Source: JACCZR01 sp963830065 (GTDB taxonomy: Bacteria > Actinomycetota > Thermoleophilia > Solirubrobacterales > Thermoleophilaceae). Taken from it: a stretch of DNA of 64,000 nt. The position numbers and the translations under genes were made by a program. Location: positions 124,001-188,000 of the forward strand of contig CAWHLA010000007.1 in the NCBI GenBank assembly GCA_963830065.1, read 5' to 3'. Positions 1-8,156 of this stretch are shown here, piece by piece. Under the pieces are notes generated by a model that was not told the DNA's origin, did not search any database, and saw only the letters and a list, made by a program, of their open reading frames with translations. Within the stretch, counting starts at the first letter, position 1. Each line of letters begins with the position of its first letter.

Positions 1-162
1 ACCGGCACCACCCCCGACACCTCAGGGGGCGAGTCGGGCGGCACTCCGTCCCAGGGCTCGCCGCAGCAGGACTCGCCGAACAACGACACGCCACCGCCTC
101 GCGGCTCGCCCGAGGAGCGGTTCGAGAACTTCTGTGAGGAGAACCCGGGGGCCTGCGGCTAG
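1..162 (+). CDS. C-terminal end of an unidentified protein
   Basis: Only the last 53 codons are inside the window. They encode a low-complexity tail rich in Gly, Ser, Thr, Pro, Gln and Asn, then a short more ordered end, FENFCEENPGACG, with two cysteines. Such tails are common on exported wall enzymes of Actinobacteria, for example bifunctional penicillin-binding proteins, but nothing here identifies the catalytic part. The stop codon overlaps by four bases the stop of the convergent STAS gene. The reading frame is supported by its uninterrupted run and by codon positions rich in G/C at the third base. Function is unknown from this fragment. Confidence 0.65.
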   Translation, partial: TGTTPDTSGGESGGTPSQGSPQQDSPNNDTPPPRGSPEERFENFCEENPGACG

Positions 163-509
163 AAAGCCAGCAGGGCCTCGTCGCGGGTCTTGACGATCGG
201 AAGGTGGTTGTGCAGGCCGGTGATCTCGAACGGGCGCATGATCCGCTCGGTCGGACAGACCACGACGAGCTTGCCCTGCTTGCGCCCGGTCTGGCGCAGG
301 CCGTTCACCAGCACCCCGAGGCCGGTCGAGTCCATGAAGGTGGTCTCCGAGAGGTCGACCACGAGCCGGCTCATCCCCTCGTCGATCAGCTCGAGCATGC
401 GCCGGCCGAGGGTCGGCGCCGTCAGAGCGTCTATCTCCCCGTGGGGAACCAGCACGTGGACGTCATCCACCCGCAAGTCGTCGAGCTCAAACACTGGAAG
501 CTTTCGCAT
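159..509 (-). CDS. STAS-domain anti-sigma factor antagonist
   Basis: A single STAS domain of 116 residues, the usual size for SpoIIAA/RsbV-like proteins. The segment DLSETTFMDSTGLGVL around residues 53-68 holds the conserved Asp-Ser pair in which the Ser (or following Thr) is the phosphorylation site of the family. By family knowledge the unphosphorylated form binds an anti-sigma kinase and frees a sigma factor. No partner kinase lies beside it; the nearest PP2C-type phosphatase in this window is far away, near 49 kb. ATG start. It stands alone, with a convergent gene on one side and a small membrane protein upstream. What it controls is not visible. Confidence 0.93.
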   Translation of the reverse strand: MRKLPVFELDDLRVDDVHVLVPHGEIDALTAPTLGRRMLELIDEGMSRLVVDLSETTFMDSTGLGVLVNGLRQTGRKQGKLVVVCPTERIMRPFEITGLHNHLPIVKTRDEALLAF

Positions 510-568
510 TCTCTGGGCCAGCCCCTCCCCTTAGAAGGGCACCGCGAAAGGCGGCGTGAAGGACGGTA

Positions 569-895
569 TCAGCGCCGCGTGTGGGCCGGGAGGGGCGAGC
601 CGGGGTGCCGGATCCGAGACGGGACCGGGCCGGGCACCGGAGGAGCCGGGCCACGACGCCTGGGGCGCGGGCGGCGCCCGCCGTGCTCTCGAAGCCGGCG
701 CCCGCCGCGCCAGCGGCCGAGCGGCAGCCGCAGGCCGCCGCCGTCGCGGGGACCGCTCCGATTGGGCCCCTGGCCAGGGCCTCCTCCGCCTCCACCGCCG
801 TCGTCGGGCGGGTCCTCACCGTCGTCGCGCAGGCGGAAGAACCAGACGAGCCAGAGCACGAGCAGACCAAGGTCGAAGACTCGGAAGCCGACCAT
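569..895 (-). CDS. Small membrane protein with Gly/Arg/Pro-rich tail
   Basis: A predicted 108-residue protein: one membrane segment near the N-terminus (VFDLGLLVLWLVWFF), then an acidic patch (RDDGEDPPDD), a Gly run and an Arg/Pro-rich hydrophilic tail. The ATG chosen has GGAGG about 11 bases upstream; an in-frame start 17 codons earlier is possible but lacks that site. I do not know a function. The one-helix plus basic-tail layout is common in Actinobacteria. Several other open frames cover the same bases, as expected at this GC, but only this one has a credible membrane segment and ribosome site. Confidence 0.6.
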   Translation of the reverse strand: MVGFRVFDLGLLVLWLVWFFRLRDDGEDPPDDGGGGGGGPGQGPNRSGPRDGGGLRLPLGRWRGGRRLREHGGRRPRPRRRGPAPPVPGPVPSRIRHPGSPLPAHTRR

Positions 896-982
896 GAAGA
901 TCCACCCCTCCAGGCTCACTGGAACCGATGCTACCCCTGCCCGCAAGCGCGTGCGCGCCCAGGCAGGTGCCCTGCCGTTACC

Positions 983-1201
983 TCACTTGTAGCGGTAGGT
1001 GATCCGCCCCCGATCGAGGTCGTACGGCGACAGCTCGATCTTCACGCGGTCCCCGGGCAGGATGCGGATGTAGTGCCTCCGCATCTTTCCGGAGATGTGC
1101 CCGAGCACCTCGTGGTCGTTGTCCAGCTTGACCTTGAACATGGTGTTCGGGAGGGCCTCGAGAATCTCGCCCTCCATCTCGATCTTGTCTTCTTTGGCCA
1201 T
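983..1201 (-). CDS. infA: Translation initiation factor IF-1
   Basis: Seventy-two residues forming a single S1/OB fold, the normal length for IF-1. It has the typical start MAKEDKIEMEG, the central GHISGKMRRHYIRILPGD and the end RGRITYRYK. IF-1 binds the A site of the 30S subunit during initiation and helps IF-2 and IF-3. In many Actinobacteria infA lies in the large ribosomal protein cluster with rpmJ and rpsM; here it stands alone next to a cold-shock gene, another small OB-fold RNA-binding protein. ATG start. Confidence 0.98.
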   Translation of the reverse strand: MAKEDKIEMEGEILEALPNTMFKVKLDNDHEVLGHISGKMRRHYIRILPGDRVKIELSPYDLDRGRITYRYK

Positions 1202-1229
1202 AGAGGCCGCCGCAAGCGCGGCGCGGGCG

Positions 1230-1433
1230 CTAGAGCGCCCGAACGTTCACCGCCTTGGGACCCTTGTCCCCGACCTCTTCCTCGTACTCCACCTTGGCGT
1301 TCTCGGTCAGGCTCTTGAAGCCATGGCCGTCGATGCCCGAGTAATGCACGAACAGGTCACGGTCCCCGTCGTCCGGGGTGATGAAGCCGTAGCCCTTCTC
1401 GTCGTTGAACCACTTGACGGTTCCAGTCGGCAT
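1230..1433 (-). CDS. Cold-shock domain protein
   Basis: A 67-residue cold-shock protein. It carries both RNA-binding motifs, KGYGFITPD (RNP1-like) and DLFVHYSGI (RNP2-like), and begins MPTGTVKWFNDEKGYG like most CspA homologues. The internal ATG is chosen over an upstream in-frame start because the extra residues match no family member. These proteins melt RNA structure and act as RNA chaperones; some are induced by cold and some constitutive, and the sequence does not say which. About 140 bases upstream hold no gene and could be a long leader, as csp genes often have. Confidence 0.95.
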   Translation of the reverse strand: MPTGTVKWFNDEKGYGFITPDDGDRDLFVHYSGIDGHGFKSLTENAKVEYEEEVGDKGPKAVNVRAL

Positions 1434-1573
1434 TTCTTTGGTGCCCTCTTTCTGCAAAGCCGGGCTACGAAATGCGATCCGAACCACGGCACTTGCTGCT
1501 GTTACTGATGACGCCGGCCAGCGGCGCCTCTGACAGAGCGAAACGCTAGCAAGAGATACGGCAGACGGGGTAC

Positions 1574-2350
1574 TCAGCGGCCCTCGAACGTGGCCTTGCC
1601 CGGGCCTTGTTCGAGGAAACTGCGAATGGCTGCTTTCGTGTCATCTGTCTCGAACAGCGGGCCGGCGATCCCCGGCGTGCGCTCGTCGGCACCGCGGGTG
1701 CCCTCGTCGACCTGTGCTCGGACGATCTGCTTGGTTGCGGCCATGGCCAAAGTGGGCCCCGCCGCCAGGCCCCCGGCCAGCTGACGGGCCTGCTCCTCCA
1801 GCTCCACCAGGGGGGCGACGCGGTTGATGACGCCCCATTGGCGCAGGGTCTCCGCCGAGTACAGGTCGCCGGTCATCACCAGCTCGCGGGCGCGGGCGGC
1901 CCCGGCCCGCTCGGTCAGCCGCTGCACACCGCCCATGAAGGGCGTGATCCCCACCACTCGCTCCACCAGGCCGAAGCGGGCGGCGTCGGCGGCGATGATC
2001 AGGTCGCACGCCAGCGACAGCTCGAAGCCCCAGGTCAGGCACAGGCCGCCCACCGAGGAGATGGTCGGGAACGGCATGTCCTCCACCCTCTGCGTGATGG
2101 CCAGCAGGTCATGGGCCAGCGACTCCGCCTCGGGACCGTTGAGCCCCTCGAAGATCTGCACGTCGACCCCGCCGGTGAACACCTTGCCCTCGGCCCGGAA
2201 CACGAGCGCTCGCAGGCCGGCGCCCTCGGCGTCGGCCAACGCGGCCTGAAGCTCCTCCCCCATGCCATCGGCGAACAGGTTCAGCGGCGGGGAGTCGACG
2301 ACGATCGAGCCGACGTCGCCGTCCTGCTCGAACCGGATCCGCTCAGCCAC
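1574..2350 (-). CDS. Enoyl-CoA hydratase/isomerase family protein
   Basis: A 258-residue crotonase-fold protein of normal family length. The two oxyanion-hole segments are visible: FTGGVDVQIF near residue 60 and GLCLTWGFELSLACD near 105-120. The usual GGGxE in the second segment reads TWGFE, so one conserved Gly pair is replaced while the Glu is kept. That makes the exact reaction (hydratase, isomerase or other CoA chemistry) uncertain. Its start overlaps the stop of the upstream HIT gene by eight bases, so the two are probably co-translated. The acyl-CoA dehydrogenases of this window are far away, so no complete beta-oxidation set is suggested. Confidence 0.9.
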   Translation of the reverse strand: MAERIRFEQDGDVGSIVVDSPPLNLFADGMGEELQAALADAEGAGLRALVFRAEGKVFTGGVDVQIFEGLNGPEAESLAHDLLAITQRVEDMPFPTISSVGGLCLTWGFELSLACDLIIAADAARFGLVERVVGITPFMGGVQRLTERAGAARARELVMTGDLYSAETLRQWGVINRVAPLVELEEQARQLAGGLAAGPTLAMAATKQIVRAQVDEGTRGADERTPGIAGPLFETDDTKAAIRSFLEQGPGKATFEGR

Positions 2351-2753
2351 GGAGCTCGGCGGCCACCTCGGCCAGCTCGCCCTCCCCGGGCTCCATCGGC
2401 TTGCCCGGCAGGCGCAGGGGATCGTCCTCGTAGCGCGGGATCACGTGCACGTGGAAGTGGAAGACCGTCTGCCAAGCGGCGGGCTCGGCCGAGTTCAGGA
2501 GGTTGATCCCGTCGGCGCCCAGGTTGTCGCGGACCTTGGCGGCCAGCCGCTTCGCGGCGCTCATCACCCGGGCCAGGCTCTCGTCGGAGATCTCGTGGAT
2601 GTTGCGGGCGTGCTCCTTGGGGATCACCAGCGCGTGCCCGCGGGTCCACGGGTTGATGTCCATGAACGCGAGCGTGTGCTCGTCCTCGTCGAGCTTCTCG
2701 GCCGGAATCTCGCCCGCGATGATCTTGCAGAAGATGCAGTCGTCGTCGGCCAC
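2343..2753 (-). CDS. HIT-family nucleotide hydrolase or transferase
   Basis: A 136-residue histidine-triad protein. The signature HFHVHVIP sits near residues 98-105, and the N-terminal CIFCKIIAGEIP has two of the cysteines that bind zinc in HINT-type members. Family members hydrolyse or transfer AMP from dinucleotides and adenosine phosphoramidates. GTG or ATG start choice is clear: MADDDCIFCK begins right at the conserved region. It lies between corA and a crotonase and probably shares their transcript. The physiological substrate cannot be told from the sequence. Confidence 0.95.
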   Translation of the reverse strand: MADDDCIFCKIIAGEIPAEKLDEDEHTLAFMDINPWTRGHALVIPKEHARNIHEISDESLARVMSAAKRLAAKVRDNLGADGINLLNSAEPAAWQTVFHFHVHVIPRYEDDPLRLPGKPMEPGEGELAEVAAELRG

Positions 2754-2763
2754 GACGGGAAAC

Positions 2764-3735
2764 CTACAGCCAACCGACGCGGCGGAAGTACCGGTACAGC
2801 GCGAAGCAGATCAGCGCCATCAAGGTCAGCACCGCCGGGTAGCCGAGCTCGGTCTTCAGCTCGGGCATGTGCTCGAAGTTCATGCCGTAGATGCCGGCGA
2901 TGGCGGTGGGGACGGCGATGATCGCGACGATCGCCGAGATCCGCCGCACGTCGTCGTTCTGCTGGACGGTGACCTGGGCCAAGTTGGCCTGGAGGATGCT
3001 GGTGAGGCCGTCGCCCATCACGTCGAGGCGGTCGTTGACCCGGGCCAGGTGGTCGTTGACGTCCTGGAAGTAGGTCTCCACCTCTGGGTGGATCTGTTCC
3101 ACGCGGCCGCCGGTCAGGCGGTCCATCGGCTCCATCAGCGGAGAGGCCGCCCGGTGGAACTGCTGCACCTCTCGCTTCAGCCGGTAGATGCGCTCGGCCG
3201 GGTTGGTCCGCTCGGCCGAGAACACCGAGTTCTCGACCTCCTCGATGTCCTCCTCCAGGCCCGCCACGGCCGGGAAGTAGTCGTCCACCACGCGGTCGAC
3301 GATCGAGTGCAGAACCGCGCCCGGCCCGTGGGCGAGGAGGTCGGGCCGGGACTCGAGGTTCTCGCGCACCCCGGTCAACGAGCTTGCCTCCCCGTGGCGC
3401 ACGGTGACGATGAAGTCGTGGCCGAGGAACACCAGGATCTCGCCGAACTGGATGATCTCGTCCGGGTCGATGTAGCGCGCGGTCTTGAGCACCAGGAACG
3501 TCGTGTCGCCGTAGGTCTCGATCTTGGGGCGCTGATGGGCGTGGATGGCGTCCTCGACCGCCAGCTCGTGGAGCTCGAACTCGCGCTGGATGGAGTCGAA
3601 CTCGTCCTCTGAGGGCTCGTGCAGGCCGATCCAGACGAACGAGCCCTTCTCGCGGGCCGCGTCGTAGGCCTCGCGCGGCTCGACGTCGCCGTCGCGGCGC
3701 TTGCCCTCGTCGTAGATGGCGCAATCGACGATCAC
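2764..3735 (-). CDS. corA: CorA-family divalent cation transporter
   Basis: A 323-residue CorA-type channel: a soluble alpha/beta N-terminal domain, a long helical stalk, then two C-terminal membrane helices. The selectivity motif YGMN is at about residues 283-286, at the end of the first helix, with an acidic loop (FEHMPELKTE) between the helices. It is expected to import Mg2+ (or Co2+/Ni2+) as a pentamer in the cytoplasmic membrane. The GTG start is chosen because it forms a GTGA overlap with the stop of cca and gives the normal N-terminus. A longer in-frame extension exists only as Arg/Ala-rich shadow of cca. Confidence 0.95.
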   Translation of the reverse strand: MIVDCAIYDEGKRRDGDVEPREAYDAAREKGSFVWIGLHEPSEDEFDSIQREFELHELAVEDAIHAHQRPKIETYGDTTFLVLKTARYIDPDEIIQFGEILVFLGHDFIVTVRHGEASSLTGVRENLESRPDLLAHGPGAVLHSIVDRVVDDYFPAVAGLEEDIEEVENSVFSAERTNPAERIYRLKREVQQFHRAASPLMEPMDRLTGGRVEQIHPEVETYFQDVNDHLARVNDRLDVMGDGLTSILQANLAQVTVQQNDDVRRISAIVAIIAVPTAIAGIYGMNFEHMPELKTELGYPAVLTLMALICFALYRYFRRVGWL

Positions 3736-5165
3736 TCCGACCGCCCATCTTGCCTTAGCTTCCGCGCGAGCCGCACCGCGCCCTCGCGGTCGGCCACCTC
3801 GCCGGCGTAGGTGGCCTCCTCCAGCTCCCGGACCAGCCGGCCCAGCTCGGGGCCGGGTTCGATGCCGACCTCGCGCGCCAGCTCGTCGCCGGGCAGCGGC
3901 GGGCGGGGCGGGCCGTGCGCGCGCCACTCCAGCGCGGGGCCCATCAGCTCGCGGGCGACCTCGAGGTGCGCCGCGATCGCCGGCTCGGCGTTGCGTCCGC
4001 GGGTGGCCAGGCGGTCGGCGCAGGTGAACAGGGTCACCTCCACCTCGACCGGGTCCACCGTACGCAGGTAGCGGTAGAAGTCGCGGCGCGACAGCGGCCG
4101 CTGGTGGACGAGGAAGCCGAGCACCAGGTGGTGGCGGGTCACGGCGCCGAGGAACGAGGCCAGCCGCGAGCTCGCCCGCAGGCGGCGGCAGGCGGCGTGC
4201 ACCATCTCGTCGCCGGCCTGGTCGTGGCCGATGAACGTGACCCGCCCGTCCGGGCGCTCGCCGCGGGTGGCGGGCTTCGCCACGTCGTGGAGCAGCGCGG
4301 CGAAGCGCAGCCCCTGGCCGCGCGTGAGCTCGTCGGCCAGGGGCTCGGCGAGCACCGCCTCCAGCCGCGGGGCCAGGCCGCCGAACACGGCCGACAGATC
4401 GCGCTCCAGCTCCAGCAGCCGGCCCAGCACGTCGACGGTGTGGTCGTAGACGTCGAGGTGGTGGTAGTGACTCTGCTCGACGCTGTGCAGCGCGGAGAGC
4501 TCGGGCAACACCTCGGCCAGCACGCCGGTCCGCTCAGCCAGGGCCAGCCCTTCCAGCACGGCGTCCCCACAGACGAGGTGGCGCAGCTCCGCCCAGATCC
4601 GCTCGGGAGCAACCTCGGTCAGGCGGCCGGCGTGGCGGCTGACCTGAGCCTCGGCCGCGGGGTCGGCGGCGAAGGACAGCTCCGAGGCGAAGCGGGCCAG
4701 CCGCAGGGTGCGCAGGGGGTCGGCGCGCAATGCCTCCTCGCTGACGAGCCGCAGGATCCTCGCCTCGATGTCGGCGCGGCCGCCGAACGGATCCAACAGC
4801 TCGCCGCCGCCCAGCGGGAGTCCCATCGCGTTCAGCGTCAGCTCGCGCTGGCCCAGGTCGGCGCGGATGTCGTCGCCCTGGAGCGGGGTGAGGTCGTAGG
4901 TCACACCGCGGCGACGGTCCAGCACGCGCCAGGCGCCGAAGGTCTCCGAGAGCGCAAAAGCCGGCCCACCGACGGCGTCGGCCAGGGCGCGGGCCGGGGC
5001 CTTGGCGTCGGTGTCGAGGGCCAAGTCGAGGTCGTGGATCGGGCGGCCCAGCAGCGCGTCGCGAATCGTGCCGCCGACCAGCCAGGCCTCCACCCCGTCG
5101 CGCTCGAGCACCTCGCGCGCCATACGCGTGGGCTCGTGGCCGGTCAGATCCTCGAGGTCGCTCAC
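3732..5165 (-). CDS. cca: CCA-adding enzyme / poly(A) polymerase-family tRNA nucleotidyltransferase with HD domain
   Basis: A 477-residue class II nucleotidyltransferase. The head domain has LVGGTIRDALLG then DLDLAL, the catalytic DxD, followed by the RNA-binding region (LRTLRLARFASELSF). A C-terminal HD domain follows, with LLHDVAKP and later HHLV. It adds or repairs the 3'-CCA of tRNA; some relatives split CCA and A addition, so the exact reaction is not certain. The GTG start overlaps the alr stop as GTGA and its own stop overlaps the corA start, so alr-cca-corA is translationally coupled. The long open frame running on through alr is only a shadow. Confidence 0.93.
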   Translation of the reverse strand: MSDLEDLTGHEPTRMAREVLERDGVEAWLVGGTIRDALLGRPIHDLDLALDTDAKAPARALADAVGGPAFALSETFGAWRVLDRRRGVTYDLTPLQGDDIRADLGQRELTLNAMGLPLGGGELLDPFGGRADIEARILRLVSEEALRADPLRTLRLARFASELSFAADPAAEAQVSRHAGRLTEVAPERIWAELRHLVCGDAVLEGLALAERTGVLAEVLPELSALHSVEQSHYHHLDVYDHTVDVLGRLLELERDLSAVFGGLAPRLEAVLAEPLADELTRGQGLRFAALLHDVAKPATRGERPDGRVTFIGHDQAGDEMVHAACRRLRASSRLASFLGAVTRHHLVLGFLVHQRPLSRRDFYRYLRTVDPVEVEVTLFTCADRLATRGRNAEPAIAAHLEVARELMGPALEWRAHGPPRPPLPGDELAREVGIEPGPELGRLVRELEEATYAGEVADREGAVRLARKLRQDGRSE

Positions 5166-6271
5166 CGCTCGTGGTGCCGTGGCACGCGGGCGCTCAGGCC
5201 ACAGGTCACCTCGTAGTTGATCGTGCCCAGCCGCCGCGCCACCTCCTCGCACAGGATGCGCTCGTCGCCCTGGGCCCCGATCAGCACAGCCGGCTCGCCG
5301 ACGGCGCTCTCGTCGGGCCCCAGGTCGATCGTCACGTTGTCCATGCTCACCGTGCCCACCAGCGGCCGGCGCCGGCCACCGACCAGCACCTCGGCGTTGT
5401 TGGACAGGCCCCGCCGCCAGCCGTCGCCGTAGCCGATGGGCAGCGTGGCCACCCAGGTGGGCGACTCCGCGTGCCAGGTCTGACCGTAGCCCGCGCCCGC
5501 GCCCTCCTCGAAGTGATCGACGCGGCCCAGGTACGAGCTCAGCGACAGGGCCGGCTCCAGTCCCTGTTCGGCGGGGTCGGAGTTGAAGGGGTCGAGCCCG
5601 TAGACGGCGATCCCGCAACGCACCATGTCGAAGTGGGACGCGGGCTCGCGCAGCGTGGCGGCGCTGTTCGCGGCGTGGACGATCGCCCCCGGGTGGTCCT
5701 GCTTCAGCCGTTCGGCGAACGCGGTGAAGCGCTCGAGCTGGCGCGGGAAGTGGTCGTCGCCGACCTCGTCCGCGGTGGCGAAGTGGGTCATGAGCCCCGC
5801 CAGCTCCAAGACGTCGTCGGCTGCCACGGCGTCGGCCACCCGCAGGGCCTCCTCGGGATCTCGCGTGCCCAGCCGCCCCATGCCGGTGTCGAGCTTCACG
5901 TGCACGCGCGAGTGCCTGCCCTCCGCCCATTCGCCCAGGCGGCGTGCGAAGCCCTCGCGCCACGCCACGACGTCGGCCTCGGCCTGGAAGGCGAGCTGGG
6001 CGTCCTCGGGCGTGAGCGCTCCCATCACCAGCACGCGGGTGTCGAACCCCTCTTCCCGGAGCTCCATGGCCTCGTGCGCCGTCGCCACCGCCAGCGAGGT
6101 GGCCCCGCCCTTCATGGCGGCCTCGGCACAGGGGCCCGCGCCGTGGCCGTAGCCGTCGGCTTTCACCACCGCGCAGAGGCTCGCGCCGCCGGTCAGCGCG
6201 GCCTCGAGGCGCTCGCAGTTCCGCGTTACGGCACCAAGGTCTACCCGCGCCAGAGCGCGTTGATTGGCCAT
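5162..6271 (-). CDS. alr: Alanine racemase
   Basis: A 369-residue fold-type III PLP enzyme of usual length. Lys37 in AVVKADGYGHGA is the expected PLP lysine and Tyr262 in GAGYGQTW the opposite-face catalytic base. The C-terminal beta domain includes LPIGYGDGW and VSMDN. It makes D-alanine for peptidoglycan in the cytoplasm. It sits upstream of cca and downstream of the NAD(P)HX repair enzyme, acpS, glmS and glmM. alr next to nnrE/nnrD and acpS is a frequent actinobacterial arrangement. ATG start, ten bases after the preceding stop. Confidence 0.97.
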   Translation of the reverse strand: MANQRALARVDLGAVTRNCERLEAALTGGASLCAVVKADGYGHGAGPCAEAAMKGGATSLAVATAHEAMELREEGFDTRVLVMGALTPEDAQLAFQAEADVVAWREGFARRLGEWAEGRHSRVHVKLDTGMGRLGTRDPEEALRVADAVAADDVLELAGLMTHFATADEVGDDHFPRQLERFTAFAERLKQDHPGAIVHAANSAATLREPASHFDMVRCGIAVYGLDPFNSDPAEQGLEPALSLSSYLGRVDHFEEGAGAGYGQTWHAESPTWVATLPIGYGDGWRRGLSNNAEVLVGGRRRPLVGTVSMDNVTIDLGPDESAVGEPAVLIGAQGDERILCEEVARRLGTINYEVTCGLSARVPRHHER

Positions 6272-6281
6272 CCAAGCGACG

Positions 6282-7799
6282 TTACGGGATAGAGCGGAAG
6301 CCCCGGGGCAGGGCCTCGATCACGTCGCCGGCGATCACGTGATCCGCCCCGTGGACACGGGCCGCCGCTTGGCCGGCGCGGACGTGGGCCAGGCAGCCGA
6401 GCGACGCCGCCTCGAACGCCTCCAGCCCCTTCGCCAGCAGGGCTCCGATCACGCCGGAGAGCACGTCGCCGGTGCCCGCGGTGGCCAGCGCCGGGCTGTC
6501 CCCTGGGCTCACCGCAACCGGGCCGCCGGGCACAGCGACCAGGGTGTCATCACCCTTGAGCAGGACCACGGCACCGCTCGCCTCGGCCGCCTCGCGCACG
6601 CTGGAGAGCCGGTCGGCGGCGATCTCCTCGCGGTCGCGCTCGAGCAGCCGTCCCAGCTCGCCTTCGTGGGGCGTGAGCACGGTCGGCGCCTCTCGCTCGC
6701 GCAGCGAGTCCAGGACGCCGGCGTGGGCGTTGAGGCCGTCGGCGTCGATCAGCAGCGGCGTCTTGACGCGCCGGGCGACCTCCCGGGCGAACTCAGCGGC
6801 GCCATCCGCGCGTCCCAGGCCCGGGCCCAGCACCACCGCGCCCGCACGCTGGGCCATCTCCTCCACGGTCTCGACCCCCTCCGGCGTGTGGCCCCCGTCG
6901 CGGTCCGGGAGCCCGCGGCTCATGGCCTCCAGCAGGCGCAGGTCGATCGCCTGCCGCGCCGGCGCCGGCACCGCCACCTGCACGTAGCCGCCGCCGGCGC
7001 GCTGGGCGCTCAGGGCGGCCATGGTGGGAGCTCCGGTGAGGCCCTCCGAGCCGCCCACCACTACCACCACGCCCGACACGAACTTGCTGCCCTCCCGCCC
7101 CCGCCGGGGGTAGAGGTCGAGCACCCGGTCGGTGATCAGCCCGGCGTGCTCGCCGCTCGGCCCACCCCGGGGGATGCCGATCTCGATCACCTGGACGTCG
7201 CCGGCCTGGGTCGCTCCGGGATTGACCCGCAGCCCCAGCTTCTCCCCGTGGAAGGTCCCGGTGGCCGTCGCCCGTACCGCGTCGCCGTCGATCTCCCCCG
7301 TGGAGGCGTTGACGCCCGACGGCGCGTCGCAGGCGATCACCGGCGCGTGCTGGGCGTTGATCGCCTCGATGGCGCCCGCGATCGGCTCACGCGGAGTGCC
7401 CTCGAAACCCGTTCCGAGCATGGCGTCCACCACGGCGCCCGAGCCCTCCAGTGCCTCGGCCGAGAACTCGCGCGGCCCTTCGCCGGGCAGGCGCTCGAGG
7501 TTCGCGGCGGCGTCGCCCTGAGCCTCGCCCAGGTCGGCCACGGCTAGGACGTCCACCTCGCGGCCCTCCTCGCGCAGCAGCCGCGCCACCACCAGGCCGT
7601 CGCCGCCGTTGTTGCCCTTGCCGACCACCACCCGCACCGGCCCCTCGGCGGCCCTGGCGGCCACCAGCCGGGCCAGCCCGGCCCCGGCGCGCTCCATCAG
7701 GTCCAGCGAGGGCACGTCGCGCTCCTCGATCGCGTAGGCGTCGGCCGCGCGCATCTCGTCGGCCTCGAACAGGGGATCGAGCCAGCCCGGCAGGCTCAC
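6282..7799 (-). CDS. nnr: Bifunctional NAD(P)H-hydrate epimerase / ADP-dependent dehydratase
   Basis: A 505-residue fusion. The N-terminal half is the epimerase (YjeF_N) with VVVGKGNNGGDGLVVARLL. The C-terminal half is the ribokinase-like dehydratase, with GPGLG, LTPHEGELGRLL and the strong AGTGDVLSGVIGALL near the end. Together they repair damaged NADHX and NADPHX: the epimerase interconverts R and S forms and the dehydratase restores NAD(P)H using ADP or ATP. The GTG start overlaps the acpS stop as GTGA. An N-terminal extension of the frame is Arg-rich shadow of acpS and is excluded. Confidence 0.96.
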   Translation of the reverse strand: MSLPGWLDPLFEADEMRAADAYAIEERDVPSLDLMERAGAGLARLVAARAAEGPVRVVVGKGNNGGDGLVVARLLREEGREVDVLAVADLGEAQGDAAANLERLPGEGPREFSAEALEGSGAVVDAMLGTGFEGTPREPIAGAIEAINAQHAPVIACDAPSGVNASTGEIDGDAVRATATGTFHGEKLGLRVNPGATQAGDVQVIEIGIPRGGPSGEHAGLITDRVLDLYPRRGREGSKFVSGVVVVVGGSEGLTGAPTMAALSAQRAGGGYVQVAVPAPARQAIDLRLLEAMSRGLPDRDGGHTPEGVETVEEMAQRAGAVVLGPGLGRADGAAEFAREVARRVKTPLLIDADGLNAHAGVLDSLREREAPTVLTPHEGELGRLLERDREEIAADRLSSVREAAEASGAVVLLKGDDTLVAVPGGPVAVSPGDSPALATAGTGDVLSGVIGALLAKGLEAFEAASLGCLAHVRAGQAAARVHGADHVIAGDVIEALPRGFRSIP

Positions 7800-8149
7800 A
7801 GGGCCACCGCCACCGCGCCGGCGGTGCTCTCCGTGTGGGTGAGGGAGATCTCCGGGTGCACCCCGAGCTCGTGTGCCCGCTCGGCGGCGCGCCCACTCAG
7901 TCGGGCGCTCGGAGCGCCCTCCCCGGCCACCACCTCGACGTCGCGGAAGCTCCATGTCCGCAAGCCCAGCGCCTTGGCCACCGCCTCCTTGGCGCAGAAG
8001 CGAGCGGCGAGGTGCTGCCCGGGCCGCGCCCGCTCGGCGGCGTACTCCCGCTCGGCCTCCGTGAACAGCCGCTCGGCCAGGCGCGGCCGGCGCTCCAGGG
8101 CGCGCTCGAGTCGGGCGATGTCGAGGAGGTCGAGGCCGACGCCGCTCAA
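7796..8149 (-). CDS. acpS: Holo-[acyl-carrier-protein] synthase
   Basis: A 117-residue phosphopantetheinyl transferase of AcpS type. Asp7 in GVGLDLLDIARL and Glu55 in ARFCAKEAVAKAL are the Mg2+/CoA ligands of the family. It moves the phosphopantetheine arm from CoA to the serine of acyl carrier protein for fatty-acid synthesis. The start is TTG, seven bases after the glmS stop; no ATG or GTG gives the conserved Asp-containing N-terminus, so this rare start is well supported. Its stop overlaps the next gene's GTG. Confidence 0.96.
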   Translation of the reverse strand: MSGVGLDLLDIARLERALERRPRLAERLFTEAEREYAAERARPGQHLAARFCAKEAVAKALGLRTWSFRDVEVVAGEGAPSARLSGRAAERAHELGVHPEISLTHTESTAGAVAVAL

Positions 8150-8156
8150 GGCGCGG

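Noticed and set aside
204..1318. Overlapping plus-strand open frames across the first 1.3 kb
   Set aside because: They lie opposite STAS, infA and cold-shock genes and show Arg/Pro/Gly-rich nonsense; only the minus-strand genes have family motifs.
3736..3927. 64-residue N-terminal extension of corA
   Set aside because: Ala/Arg/Gly-rich sequence that is the shadow of cca; the GTG overlapping the cca stop gives the family N-terminus.
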